Origin: Chitinophaga skermanii
Lineage (GTDB): Bacteria > Bacteroidota > Bacteroidia > Chitinophagales > Chitinophagaceae
Assembly: GCF_003259335.1 (NCBI RefSeq)
Contig: NZ_QLLL01000010.1
Coordinates: 113,482 to 177,481, forward strand
Direction of reading: 5' to 3'
DNA: 64,000 bases
Shown here: positions 9,612-16,719 of the stretch, in pieces
Layout: each line of letters begins with the position of its first letter
How positions within the stretch are numbered: position 1 is the stretch's first letter
Made by a program: the position numbers and the translations under genes
Notes under the pieces: model-generated
Seen by the model: the letters and a program-made list of their open reading frames with translations, nothing else
What the model was told of the DNA's origin: nothing
The model's database searches: none

Positions 9612-9651
9612 TCCGCTACCTGTACTTGTGCAAGAAAGTATTGGTAGCGGA
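9612..9651. terminator. Hairpin between convergent genes
   Basis: TCCGCTACC and GGTAGCGGA form a 9-bp stem around a 22-base loop that can itself fold (CTTG/CAAG). There is no T-run on the plus side, so it is a weak terminator at best. Confidence 0.45.
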
Positions 9652-9694
9652 TCTGAACATCTACGTTCTATACCATGTAATTGACATTATCTTA

Positions 9695-10348
9695 TTACCG
9701 AATCCCTTCCCATTCCTCGAAAAACTGTTGCAAATATCCCTCCATGTAGGCATGGCGTTGCTCTGCCATGGACTTACCTTTCGTGGTATTCATTAAATCT
9801 TTCAACAACAGCAATTTCTCATAGAAATGTGCAATGGTGGGTGCGTTGTTATGTTTATAATCTTCTTTGGTTCTTTGCAAGTTGGGTTGTACCGTTGGAT
9901 CGTGCAAAGCACGGTTTTTAAACCCGCCGTAATTAAAGGCGCGGGCAATACCGATGGCGCCAATGGCATCTAAGCGATCGGCATCTTGTACAACATTGAG
10001 TTCCGGGGTACGGGCCACGTTATTATTATGGCCGCCTTTGTAGGAAATATTCTCTATGATGTAAATAACCGCAGCAATAGTGGGCTCGTCGAGCGCTAAT
10101 GTTTCCATGAAGGCACGTGCTTTACGTGGGCCGATGGATTCGTCGCCGTTATGGAATTTCGCATCTGCGATATCGTGTAGTAAAGCGCCTAGTTCTACGA
10201 CTAATAAGTTCGATGGTTCGCTGGCTGCTATGTGTTTTGCGTTATTCCAAACACGTTGAATGTGCCACCAGTCGTGGCCTCCTTCAGCTTGGTGTAATTC
10301 TTGCTTCACATACGCAACGGTTTTATCAATAATTTGTTCGTGTATCAC
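9695..10348 (-). CDS. HD-domain phosphohydrolase, 217 aa
   Basis: A member of the soluble HD superfamily of metal-dependent phosphohydrolases (YedJ-like group). The metal ligands are visible: H25 and H29 in GHDWWHIQRVW, the HD doublet at 58-59 in ALLHDIAD, and a downstream Asp in VQDADRLDAIGAIG. The N-terminal helix IIDKTVAYVKQELHQAEGGHDW and the FNYGGFKN segment are typical of the subfamily. The substrate is probably a nucleotide or small phosphomonoester; it cannot be specified. The frame opens with GTG at 10348 and there is no in-frame ATG that keeps the first helix. It is divergent from the DUF488 gene across 124 bases and stands alone. The family is confident. Confidence 0.9.
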   Translation of the reverse strand: MIHEQIIDKTVAYVKQELHQAEGGHDWWHIQRVWNNAKHIAASEPSNLLVVELGALLHDIADAKFHNGDESIGPRKARAFMETLALDEPTIAAVIYIIENISYKGGHNNNVARTPELNVVQDADRLDAIGAIGIARAFNYGGFKNRALHDPTVQPNLQRTKEDYKHNNAPTIAHFYEKLLLLKDLMNTTKGKSMAEQRHAYMEGYLQQFFEEWEGIR

Positions 10349-10472
10349 AGTAAAAAATAATTAAGAAAAGAGTGTACAAGATGAATTAAATTTGGATAAC
10401 CACCAATTATTTATACCAAAACGCAAGAGAGGAAAAGGAACAACAATTCGTAGGCTTTAAAAATCACTGCCC

Positions 10473-10832
10473 ATGATTCTCATTAAGCAAATATACGAAC
10501 CCAAAGCTGCACAAGATGGTCACCGCATCTTCATCGATCGTACTTGGCCAGAAGGAGTACCCAAGAGTACCGCGCATATTCATGAATGGTTATATGAATT
10601 GGCCCCAAGTGAACAATTACGTCAATGGTTGGGCATCGATTCAGAACGTTTCCTTTCTTTCAAAAAATACTACTTAAAAGAGTTAGAAGAAAAACTTGGA
10701 TTACTTACTTCCATCTTTGAAAAATCTAAACACGAAACCGTAACTATTGTGCATAGTGCCAAAGATGATACTTTTAATTATGCTCCCATTCTATTGGAAG
10801 CTATAGAAAATATAACGTCTATTAATGATTGA
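10473..10832 (+). CDS. DUF488 family protein, 119 aa
   Basis: A small protein of the DUF488 (YeaO-like) family, whose biochemical role is not established. Family marks are the IDRTWPEGVPKS segment near residues 23-34, the WLYELAPSEQLRQWLG segment after it, and the C-terminal VTIVHSAKDDTFNYAPILLE. The length is complete for the family. It has no signal or membrane segment, so it is cytosolic. The gene is monocistronic and ends in a bidirectional terminator shared with the siroheme operon. The family is secure; the function is unknown. Confidence 0.9.
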   Translation: MILIKQIYEPKAAQDGHRIFIDRTWPEGVPKSTAHIHEWLYELAPSEQLRQWLGIDSERFLSFKKYYLKELEEKLGLLTSIFEKSKHETVTIVHSAKDDTFNYAPILLEAIENITSIND

Positions 10833-10864
10833 TACATCAATTATCATCATTAATACTAAAAACA

Positions 10865-10900
10865 AAAAGATCGAATAACCTTACGGTCACCCGATCTTTT
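10865..10900. terminator. Bidirectional terminator
   Basis: AAAAGATCG and CGATCTTTT form a 9-bp stem with an inner ACC/GGT pair. It ends the plus-strand DUF488 gene and the minus-strand siroheme operon. Confidence 0.8.
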
Positions 10901-10920
10901 CTATTTAAAACAAACTATCT

Positions 10921-11508
10921 CTATTTTTTATCTTCTTCCACTAAGCCTGCTGTAATTTCATTCAGCTGCTTCACTTTAGCGGCAAAATCACCTTTCAAAC
11001 GATCACGTAAACGGTGTAAGTTATCTAGGAGTTCATTTACCCCGTCGGGGATAGATTCTTGTAAGATCTGTTTAATACGTTTAGCCATGGTAGGCGACTT
11101 TCCGTTTGTAGAAATGGCAATTTTGAGGTTACCTTTCGTTACCACCGAACCCAAATAGAAATCGCACAAAGCCGGCGTATCAGCTACATTGATGAGCACT
11201 TTACTGGCTTTAGCCTTTTCCCACACTGTATAATTCAAATCTTTATCGTTTGTGGCTGCAATAACCAGTTGCTTACCGAATAAATCGCCACAACTAAAAG
11301 GCTTGCGAATCAGCTCTACATCGTTGTATTGCTTAGCCATTACCTCTAATTCTTCATTAAAGCGCGTAGCGACCACGGAGATGTGTGCACCTGGGCAGTT
11401 TTGCAACATGGCACTTACTTTTTCGTGGCCAATATTGCCTCCACCAACTACCAAAACATGTAGTTGTTCGAGCTTAAAAAAAACCGGGAATAAATGATTC
11501 TCCTCCAT
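10921..11508 (-). CDS. Precorrin-2 dehydrogenase / sirohydrochlorin ferrochelatase
   Basis: A Met8/SirC-type enzyme (195 aa) that oxidises precorrin-2 to sirohydrochlorin with NAD and may insert iron to give siroheme. The Rossmann motif is clear (VLVVGGGNIGHEK, glycines 22-24), followed by the family segments FYLGSVVTKGNLKIAIST and NGKSPTMAKRIKQIL. It corresponds to the N-terminal part of CysG. The methyltransferase half is a separate gene immediately upstream: its start ATG overlaps the stop of cobA by one base (TAATG), so the two are translationally coupled. Together with the sulfite reductase gene they form an operon that makes the siroheme cofactor and the enzyme that uses it. Whether it performs the ferrochelatase step cannot be told from sequence. 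Confidence 0.92.
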   Translation of the reverse strand: MEENHLFPVFFKLEQLHVLVVGGGNIGHEKVSAMLQNCPGAHISVVATRFNEELEVMAKQYNDVELIRKPFSCGDLFGKQLVIAATNDKDLNYTVWEKAKASKVLINVADTPALCDFYLGSVVTKGNLKIAISTNGKSPTMAKRIKQILQESIPDGVNELLDNLHRLRDRLKGDFAAKVKQLNEITAGLVEEDKK

Positions 11509-12284
11509 TATACAGCCAATTTATAATCTGCTGCCAGCTTTGCTTGTAAGGACTGAAAGGCTTCGTGAAATCGAACTACCTCCCCGATAACAATAATTGC
11601 AGGATTTCGAAGGTCGTTGTCCAATGCAATTTTGTTCAAATCACTTGCTAAGCCGACACCCAATTTTTGATCGGGTAAAGTACCGTTGTGAATAATAGCG
11701 GCAGGAATGTTACCTGCGCCGTGTGTACTGTAAATATTAGCAATTTCTTCGAGTTTATTCATACCCATTAAAATAACGACCGTTGTATTTGCTTGGATGG
11801 CATATTGCAAATCACGGGAAAGGCGGCCTTCTTGGGTTGTACCGGTGATCACCCAAAAACCTTCACTAACATTACGAGCCGTTACCGGTATTTTATTGAT
11901 ACCTGGTACCGAAATGGCACTACTGATACCTGGTACTACCTCTGTTTCGATATTGAACTGTTGTGCAAAAGCCAATTCTTCTTGGCCGCGGCCAAATACA
12001 AAAGAGTCGCCACCTTTTAAACGCACAACACTACCAAAACTGAGTGCATATTTAACGATCATGCGGTTAATTTCGTCTTGCGAGTACACATGCATACCGG
12101 CACGCTTACCTACAAATCGTTTTAAGCAATTTTGAGGAGCGTGTTCTAATAGTTCATTATTAGCCAACGCATCGTAAAGAATAACCCTGGCTGTTTGAAT
12201 TGCTTTTAAACCTTTTACGGTGATCAACTCTGGATCGCCTGGCCCCGCGCCTACTAGTGTTAATTTAGGTTGTACCGTTTGCAT
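11508..12284 (-). CDS. cobA: Uroporphyrinogen-III C-methyltransferase
   Basis: SAM-dependent enzyme (258 aa) that methylates uroporphyrinogen III at C2 and C7 to give precorrin-2, the branch point to siroheme. The tetrapyrrole methylase signature VGAGPGDPELIT is at residues 11-22, and the second signature VRLKGGDSFVFGRGQEELAFA follows at about 93-113. EVVPGISSAISVPG and the NPAIIVIGEVV end are standard. It is a single-domain SUMT, not a CysG or CobA-HemD fusion. The gene sits between sulfite reductase (47 bases upstream) and precorrin-2 dehydrogenase (one-base overlap), so its job here is siroheme for that reductase; no cobalamin genes are nearby. The name sumT is equally used. Confidence 0.95.
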   Translation of the reverse strand: MQTVQPKLTLVGAGPGDPELITVKGLKAIQTARVILYDALANNELLEHAPQNCLKRFVGKRAGMHVYSQDEINRMIVKYALSFGSVVRLKGGDSFVFGRGQEELAFAQQFNIETEVVPGISSAISVPGINKIPVTARNVSEGFWVITGTTQEGRLSRDLQYAIQANTTVVILMGMNKLEEIANIYSTHGAGNIPAAIIHNGTLPDQKLGVGLASDLNKIALDNDLRNPAIIVIGEVVRFHEAFQSLQAKLAADYKLAV

Positions 12285-12331
12285 GATCGTTTATTTTAAA
12301 AATGAGTAGTAATGGTTGGTTCCTGCTAAGT

Positions 12332-14446
12332 TTATACGGTAGCTGGTTGCAAATGACGCTGTTCGCGGTATGCTTGTGCTACTTTATAAAATGCTGTTGC
12401 TTCTGCTAAGTATTGTTTCGCAAAACTTTCTGTTGGTTCGTGTTGGTTGATTTGCATTACCAAGGCTTTGAAGCTTTCAACGGGCACTTTTTGAGTTTCG
12501 ATGAAATGCTTTTCAAAGTCGTTCATGATACCGTGCTGCGTGTTACAAGCGATGTTTTCATCGAGTAATAACGCTTTTGCAGATTGAATGAAGGCAGCAT
12601 AAGCGTGGTAAATACCATCGGCATAAGCGCCAGCATTTACAGTATCGGTTGCCCACTGAATTTTTTCTTCTGCTTCAAATAACAAAGTAGCAATCAAATC
12701 AATAACAACGCCCGCGCATTCGCCTACACCAATTGCTGTTGCAAAATCGTTTGCTTGTCCCCAATCCACGAAATCTTCATCTCGTAAGGACGCTAAATCA
12801 GCTAATGGCTTCAACAGTTCATAAAAATATTTATCACCTTGACGATCGAAGTATGCATTGAATAATTCGTTAGGTAATTGGTTCGATTCGTAATCGTGCA
12901 ACAAAGTTCTCAATACATCTGGGCCGCGTTTGCTAGGTACTTTGATTACTTTATCGGCAATTCTGCCTTCACCATTACCTACTGCACCACCACCTAGCAG
13001 TACTTGCAAAGCCGGCAATACTTTACCTTGACTTTTTAAAGAACTACCATGGAAACCAATGTGCGCTAAGCCATGTTGGCCACATGAGTTCATACAACCG
13101 CTGATCTTGATTTTGATATCGTTGTTGTAGATCAAATCGGGGAATTCGTTGCGAATTACATTTTCTAGTTCCACGGAAATTCCGGTACTACTAGAAATAC
13201 CAAGGTTACAAGTATCGGTACCTGGGCAAGCCGTGATATCGGCTATACTGTCGAACCCAGGTTCGCTAAGGCCAACGGATTCTAACACGCTAAACACGTA
13301 TGGCAAATGCTCTGGACGAACATATTTAAATAACAAGCCTTGGTTTACGGTTACGCGGATATCGTTGGCCACCACATTTTGCAGTGTTTCTATCAATTTC
13401 CGGGAAACATTGGATGAAATATTACCGAGTAATACGCGTACATAAGCACCATAAAAACCTTTCTGTTTTTGTTCGAAAGTATTGGTACGCTTCCATTGTT
13501 CGTATTGCTGCGGATTTTTAATAACGTATGCGGGGATATGCACAGGAGCGCCGGCTGGTTCAGTTTCTGGCCATGCGGCAGCATCGATGTGTACACTTTT
13601 GTTTTTTAATGCTTTGTATTCTTCCTTCACCAAGCGCTCAAATTCTTCCATACCAATTTTCTGCACCAGGAATTTGATACGTGCTTTATGCCTGCTAGCT
13701 CTTTCGCCGTGACGGTCGAACACGCGGATAACGCTTTCGATGTAAGGAATCAATTGATCTGTTTCGAGGAAATCGAATGCAACTTTAGCTAATTGGGGTT
13801 GTGCACCCAAGCCACCAGCAACTACTACTTTGAAACCGCGTACTTCTTTACCGTCTACGATTCTAATTTTAGGAATAACACCTAAATCGTGCATAAATAC
13901 GAGCGCAGTATCTCGATCGCTTGCAGAGAAAGCCATTTTAAACTTACGACCCATATCTTGGGAAATGGGGTTACGTAGAAAATAGCGAAAAGCGGCATCA
14001 GCGTAAGGTGTTACATCGAACGGTTCTTGAGGATCAATGCCGGCGTTATCACTGGCGGTGATATTACGTACTGTGTTACCACAAGCTTCGCGGATGGTGA
14101 TATCGTCGAGCTCGAGTTTAGCCCAGAGTTCCGGGGTTTTATCGAGGCTCACGAAGTGTATTTGAATATCTTGACGAGTTGTTAAGTGAAGGTTTCCTGT
14201 TGAATATTCATCAGAAATATCGGAGATGCGTTTCCATTGGGCAAACGTCATTTTACCGTATGGCAGTTTAATCCGTACCATTTGTACACCGGGTTGACGT
14301 TGGCCGTAAACGCCTCTAGCTAAACGAAGGCTACGGAACTTTTCATCGGGCATTTTTCCTTCGCGGAAGAGGCGAATTTTCTGCTCTAATTCGATGATGT
14401 CTTTTTCGACAATGGGATTTTCGAGTTCTGTTCTGAAGCTTTGCAT
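12332..14446 (-). CDS. Siroheme sulfite (or nitrite) reductase with C-terminal helical extension
   Basis: A hemoprotein (704 aa) of the ferredoxin-type nitrite/sulfite reductase family that performs a six-electron reduction. The duplicated Nir/Sir half-domains are visible, and the four [4Fe-4S]/siroheme cysteines are C407, C413 (ACPGTDTCN), C451 and C455 (SGCMNSCGQHG). Residues from about 550 to 704 form an extra all-helical region (FEAEEKIQWATDTVNAGAYADGIYHAYAAF) resembling HEPN-like four-helix domains. The start at MQSFRTELENP gives the normal N-terminus. The reading frame is open further upstream, but that part is the transcribed leader, not protein. The gene is first in an operon with cobA and the dehydrogenase. 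The cysteine-codon leader upstream (14587-14619) favours assimilatory sulfite reduction over nitrite reduction (inference). Confidence 0.88.
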   Translation of the reverse strand: MQSFRTELENPIVEKDIIELEQKIRLFREGKMPDEKFRSLRLARGVYGQRQPGVQMVRIKLPYGKMTFAQWKRISDISDEYSTGNLHLTTRQDIQIHFVSLDKTPELWAKLELDDITIREACGNTVRNITASDNAGIDPQEPFDVTPYADAAFRYFLRNPISQDMGRKFKMAFSASDRDTALVFMHDLGVIPKIRIVDGKEVRGFKVVVAGGLGAQPQLAKVAFDFLETDQLIPYIESVIRVFDRHGERASRHKARIKFLVQKIGMEEFERLVKEEYKALKNKSVHIDAAAWPETEPAGAPVHIPAYVIKNPQQYEQWKRTNTFEQKQKGFYGAYVRVLLGNISSNVSRKLIETLQNVVANDIRVTVNQGLLFKYVRPEHLPYVFSVLESVGLSEPGFDSIADITACPGTDTCNLGISSSTGISVELENVIRNEFPDLIYNNDIKIKISGCMNSCGQHGLAHIGFHGSSLKSQGKVLPALQVLLGGGAVGNGEGRIADKVIKVPSKRGPDVLRTLLHDYESNQLPNELFNAYFDRQGDKYFYELLKPLADLASLRDEDFVDWGQANDFATAIGVGECAGVVIDLIATLLFEAEEKIQWATDTVNAGAYADGIYHAYAAFIQSAKALLLDENIACNTQHGIMNDFEKHFIETQKVPVESFKALVMQINQHEPTESFAKQYLAEATAFYKVAQAYREQRHLQPATV

Positions 14447-14497
14447 TGTTATAATAGGTTGATGTAATGTGAATTGGATAATTGATGTTGGTGGCAT

Positions 14498-14530
14498 AAA
14501 AAAGCCCCTGGTTTTGTACACCGGGGGCTT
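14498..14530 (-). terminator. Attenuator terminator in the sulfite reductase leader
   Basis: On the minus strand AAGCCCC (14530-14524) pairs with GGGGCTT (14508-14502), with an inner GG/CC pair, and six T follow (14503-14498). It stands about 50 bases before the sulfite reductase ATG and about 145 bases after the predicted start of the same transcript, with no other gene between. It can therefore only act as a leader attenuator. Confidence 0.85.
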
Positions 14531-14587
14531 ACATATCAAATCAAACGTTGTTAAAAGTTCATGTTTTTGCTTATGTACACGCTCCCC
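14524..14587 (-). promoter_or_regulatory. Candidate antiterminator hairpin
   Basis: An alternative fold of the same leader: GGGG (14587-14584) pairs with CCCC (14527-14524) and TACATA (14577-14572) pairs with TATGTA (14535-14530), with a small asymmetric internal loop. It uses the 5' arm of the terminator, so the two structures exclude each other. The GGGG arm begins inside the stop codon of the leader peptide. Confidence 0.6.
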
Positions 14588-14619
14588 TATTCTGTTGACA
14601 TACAACAGCACATTTTCAT
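14587..14619 (-). CDS. Cysteine leader peptide MKMCCCMSTE
   Basis: A 10-codon reading frame with three consecutive Cys codons (TGC TGT TGT, 14610-14602) ending in TAG at 14589-14587. It lies about 55 bases after the predicted transcription start and upstream of the attenuator terminator. The Cys codons sit in a 6-bp hairpin (CTGTTG 14608-14603 with CAACAG 14597-14592). A ribosome stalled at these codons would leave the GGGG arm free, whereas one at the stop codon would cover it. The second Met (14613) is an alternative start. The peptide is too short for homology evidence; the case rests on composition, position and the two alternative hairpins. Confidence 0.7.
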   Translation of the reverse strand: MKMCCCMSTE

Positions 14620-14678
14620 TTTCACTTTATGATGTCTTATTTCATAACCCATAAACCTATAGATTTAGTAGAGTAATA

Positions 14679-14710
14679 CAAAGATAGTCGTTGCAATGAA
14701 ATCTCCAAAA
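14679..14710 (-). promoter_or_regulatory. Promoter of the sulfite reductase-siroheme operon
   Basis: The minus strand reads TTTTG (14710-14706), 19 bases of spacer, then TATCTTTG (14686-14679), a full match to the Bacteroidota -33/-7 pattern. The expected start is near 14672, giving a leader of about 225 bases. Confidence 0.8.
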
Positions 14711-14743
14711 GATTTGTGCTAGTTTTTTAGGTTGATTTTAGTT

Positions 14744-14771
14744 ATACCCTATAACCCTAGGTTATGGGTAT
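14744..14771. promoter_or_regulatory. Dyad just upstream of the sulfite reductase promoter
   Basis: ATACCC-T-ATAACC and GGTTAT-GGGTAT form a 12-bp inverted repeat with one bulged T and a CTA centre. It is 34 bases upstream of the -33 element, a suitable place for an activator or repressor. It has no T-run, so it is unlikely to be a terminator. Confidence 0.45.
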
Positions 14772-14781
14772 CTACCAAATT

Positions 14782-14817
14782 AAAACGCCATCTCCAGCAA
14801 GCTGCAGATGGCGTTTT
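14782..14817. terminator. Terminator downstream of the Ada-like gene
   Basis: AAAACGCCATCT and AGATGGCGTTTT form a 12-bp perfect stem with an inner AGC/GCT pair. It insulates the Ada-like gene from the sulfite reductase operon on the same strand. Confidence 0.85.
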
Positions 14818-14924
14818 ATACGACCTCTAAAAATTCTTTATTTGGTATAACCATGAACTGTATGCCTAATTGGCGTTACAATTCTAAGTTACGATGGGTT
14901 GCTTACATGGCCTCGCAGTGGGAA

Positions 14925-15779
14925 TTATTTCAGTTGTTCGGCGAGTTCACGTTGCGCCATTTCGCATCCAAGGATTGCTTGTTTCCTAGTTATTCCCCAA
15001 TGGTAACCTCCTAGTGCGCCTTCTTTACGGATAACCCGGTGGCAAGGGATTAAGAATGCGATTGGATTGCTACCAACGGCGTTGCCTACCGCACGTTCGG
15101 CCCCTGCCTTTTCGATAGATTGGGCAATTTGGCTGTAAGTGGTTAATTCTCCGGGCGGGATGCGTAATAGAGCTTCCCAAACTTTCACTTGGAAATTGGT
15201 GCCTTTTACAATTACATTGAGTTTTTCTTTACCATCGCCGTGGAAGATTTTTTGCACGTAGCTGGCTGCTAATTGGGAATCTTCTTTGAAAATGGCATTT
15301 TTCCAGTCTTTCTTGAAGTTTTCGAGTATTGCTTGATGATTTTCCTCTTGAATAAACTCTAACCCACAAATACCCCTATTTGTAACAGCTATAAAGCATT
15401 CTCCGAAGGGCGTTGCTTGAAAACCGTAATGAATGGTAACGCCTCGACCAGCTTCTTTGAATTCTTGGGGAGTAACGGCCTCCAAGGTTACAAAAAGGTC
15501 GTATACGCGCGATTGGGCACTAAGCCCTGCCCAATCGGCTGCCTCACTGATATTAGTTGCATCTTTAATGCGTGATTTTAAGTAATTGGTGGTGAGATAT
15601 TGCAGGAACTTTTTGGGGCTTACACCCGCCCATTCCGTAAATACACGTTGGAAGTGGAATTCGCTCATATGCACTTCCTTGGCCACCTCTTCTAAAGCGG
15701 GTTGTTTGCGAAAGTTTTGCGCCAAGTAAGCAATGGCTGCTGCCATGCGATCGTAGTTAAAATGTGATTCGTTTTCCAT
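14925..15779 (-). CDS. AraC-type HTH / methylated-DNA-cysteine methyltransferase (Ada-like)
   Basis: A 284-aa fusion of an AraC-family DNA-binding domain (about 10-110; KEVHMSEFHFQRVFTEWAGVSPKKFLQYL) and an O6-alkylguanine-DNA alkyltransferase. The active-site motif is IPCHRVI with the acceptor Cys at 246, preceded by the helix-turn-helix RAVGNAVGSNPIAFL and the ribonuclease-like N-terminal subdomain. It repairs O6-alkylguanine or O4-alkylthymine by suicide transfer. It lacks the N-terminal zinc Cys cluster of E. coli Ada, so it cannot sense phosphotriester methylation in the same way; this shorter form is common in Bacteroidota. The gene is monocistronic, divergent from the HAD gene, and has its own promoter with a G7 spacer. 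Confidence 0.93.
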   Translation of the reverse strand: MENESHFNYDRMAAAIAYLAQNFRKQPALEEVAKEVHMSEFHFQRVFTEWAGVSPKKFLQYLTTNYLKSRIKDATNISEAADWAGLSAQSRVYDLFVTLEAVTPQEFKEAGRGVTIHYGFQATPFGECFIAVTNRGICGLEFIQEENHQAILENFKKDWKNAIFKEDSQLAASYVQKIFHGDGKEKLNVIVKGTNFQVKVWEALLRIPPGELTTYSQIAQSIEKAGAERAVGNAVGSNPIAFLIPCHRVIRKEGALGGYHWGITRKQAILGCEMAQRELAEQLK

Positions 15780-15809
15780 ATCTCTCTACAATATTAATGA
15801 ATTGATACA

Positions 15810-15840
15810 CAAAACTACCCCCCCTTTTGTATGTCATCAA
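15810..15840 (-). promoter_or_regulatory. Promoter of the Ada-like gene with homopolymer spacer
   Basis: The minus strand reads TTG (15840-15838), 20 bases, then TAGTTTTG (15817-15810), a full -7 match. The spacer contains seven consecutive G (15824-15818) directly abutting the -7 box. Confidence 0.65.
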
Positions 15841-15885
15841 CCTGTTATTTGCGGTAATCTATTATGTAAATCGTCTATTCCATCC

Positions 15886-15893
15886 TATCTTTG
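15886..15893 (+). promoter_or_regulatory. -7 box of the HAD hydrolase gene
   Basis: TATCTTTG followed by CGGCGCA matches the -7 consensus; no good -33 is seen. It ends 18 bases before the ATG at 15912, so the mRNA leader is very short. It also rules out the TTG at 15891 as a start codon. Confidence 0.65.
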
Positions 15894-15911
15894 CGGCGCA
15901 AAAACATTGAT

Positions 15912-16577
15912 ATGAAGCTGGACACGGTTATTTTCGATATGGATGGTTTATTAGTTGATTCCGAACCACTTTGGGGTATGGCGATGTATGAAGTAATGGA
16001 CACGCTTGGCGTGAACCTTACTCCTGAATTAGCCTCACAAACAACAGGTTTACGTACCCGCGAAGTGGTGAGCTATTGGCACGACTATTTTAAATGGGAC
16101 AGCAAAAGCACCGAGGAAGTAACTGTTGAGATCGTAGAAAACGTAACGAACCGTATTTTGGCCGAAGGTGAAGCAATGGAAGGTTTACACTACATTTTAG
16201 ATTACTTCGATAAAAAACGCTTTAAAATCGGTTTAGCATCTTCTTCCCCGAATAGTTTAATCCAAGCAGTTATTAAACATTTAGATATTGCGGATTATTT
16301 TGGTGCAGTAGCATCCGCCGAATTTGAACCATATGGTAAACCACACCCAGCGGTATACCTTTCATGCGCAGCAACATTAGGAAGCTCGCCACTAAACTGT
16401 ATTGCTTTTGAAGATTCAGTTACAGGTATGACGGCTGCTAAAGCTGCACGTATGAAAACGGTGGTAGTTCCTGAATTCCACAATCGTAAAAATCCCCGTT
16501 ATGCTTTGGCTGATCTTCAATTGGATTCGTTACTTGAATTTAACGACCAACAATTGGCAAAGCTTGGTGGGTTGTAA
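15912..16577 (+). CDS. HAD-superfamily hydrolase, YniC/beta-phosphoglucomutase type
   Basis: A cytosolic haloacid-dehalogenase-type phosphatase (221 aa) with the nucleophile motif DMDGLLVDSE (D9, D11), a C1-type helical cap, the Ser/Thr motif LASSSPN, and the metal-binding AFEDSVTGMTAAKAA near residue 170. The sequence most resembles the group of 2-deoxyglucose-6-phosphate and hexitol phosphatases (YniC) and beta-phosphoglucomutases. The residues seen do not separate phosphatase from mutase with certainty. The start is the ATG at 15912, just after the -7 box. It is monocistronic, ending in a long perfect hairpin. The family is confident; the substrate is open. Confidence 0.9.
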   Translation: MKLDTVIFDMDGLLVDSEPLWGMAMYEVMDTLGVNLTPELASQTTGLRTREVVSYWHDYFKWDSKSTEEVTVEIVENVTNRILAEGEAMEGLHYILDYFDKKRFKIGLASSSPNSLIQAVIKHLDIADYFGAVASAEFEPYGKPHPAVYLSCAATLGSSPLNCIAFEDSVTGMTAAKAARMKTVVVPEFHNRKNPRYALADLQLDSLLEFNDQQLAKLGGL

Positions 16578-16594
16578 TTAAATATCTATTTAAC

Positions 16595-16643
16595 GCATAC
16601 ATTAAAAAGTCGCCTTGTAACAAGGCGACTTTTTAATGTATGC
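16595..16643. terminator. Terminator with 23-bp perfect stem
   Basis: The arms 16595-16617 and 16621-16643 are exact reverse complements with a TAA loop. Each arm contains a TTAAAAAGTCGCC block, so it works in both directions. Confidence 0.9.
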
Positions 16644-16662
16644 TATGACATACTAAAAACAA

Positions 16663-16690
16663 AACAACCCGGTATAAACCGGGCTGTTGC
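16663..16690 (-). terminator. Terminator of the second SusC/SusD operon
   Basis: On the minus strand AACAGCCCGGT pairs with ACCGGGTTGTT (one G-U) and TTGTTTTT follows. It lies 30 bases after the susD stop. Confidence 0.75.
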
Positions 16691-16719
16691 TTATGAGGAT
16701 TGGTCCTTGATTTACAAAA

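Noticed and set aside
10829..12135. Plus-strand frames antisense to the siroheme genes
   Set aside because: They are reverse-strand shadows of the dehydrogenase and cobA genes.
14447..14611. N-terminal extension of the sulfite reductase (open frame up to 14611)
   Set aside because: The frame runs through the attenuator terminator and the leader-peptide region, and the family N-terminus starts at MQSFRT. The openness is accidental.
14530..14672. SAM or other riboswitch in the sulfite reductase leader
   Set aside because: I could not find the conserved core of a SAM, SAH or cobalamin riboswitch. The Cys codons plus alternative hairpins explain the leader better.
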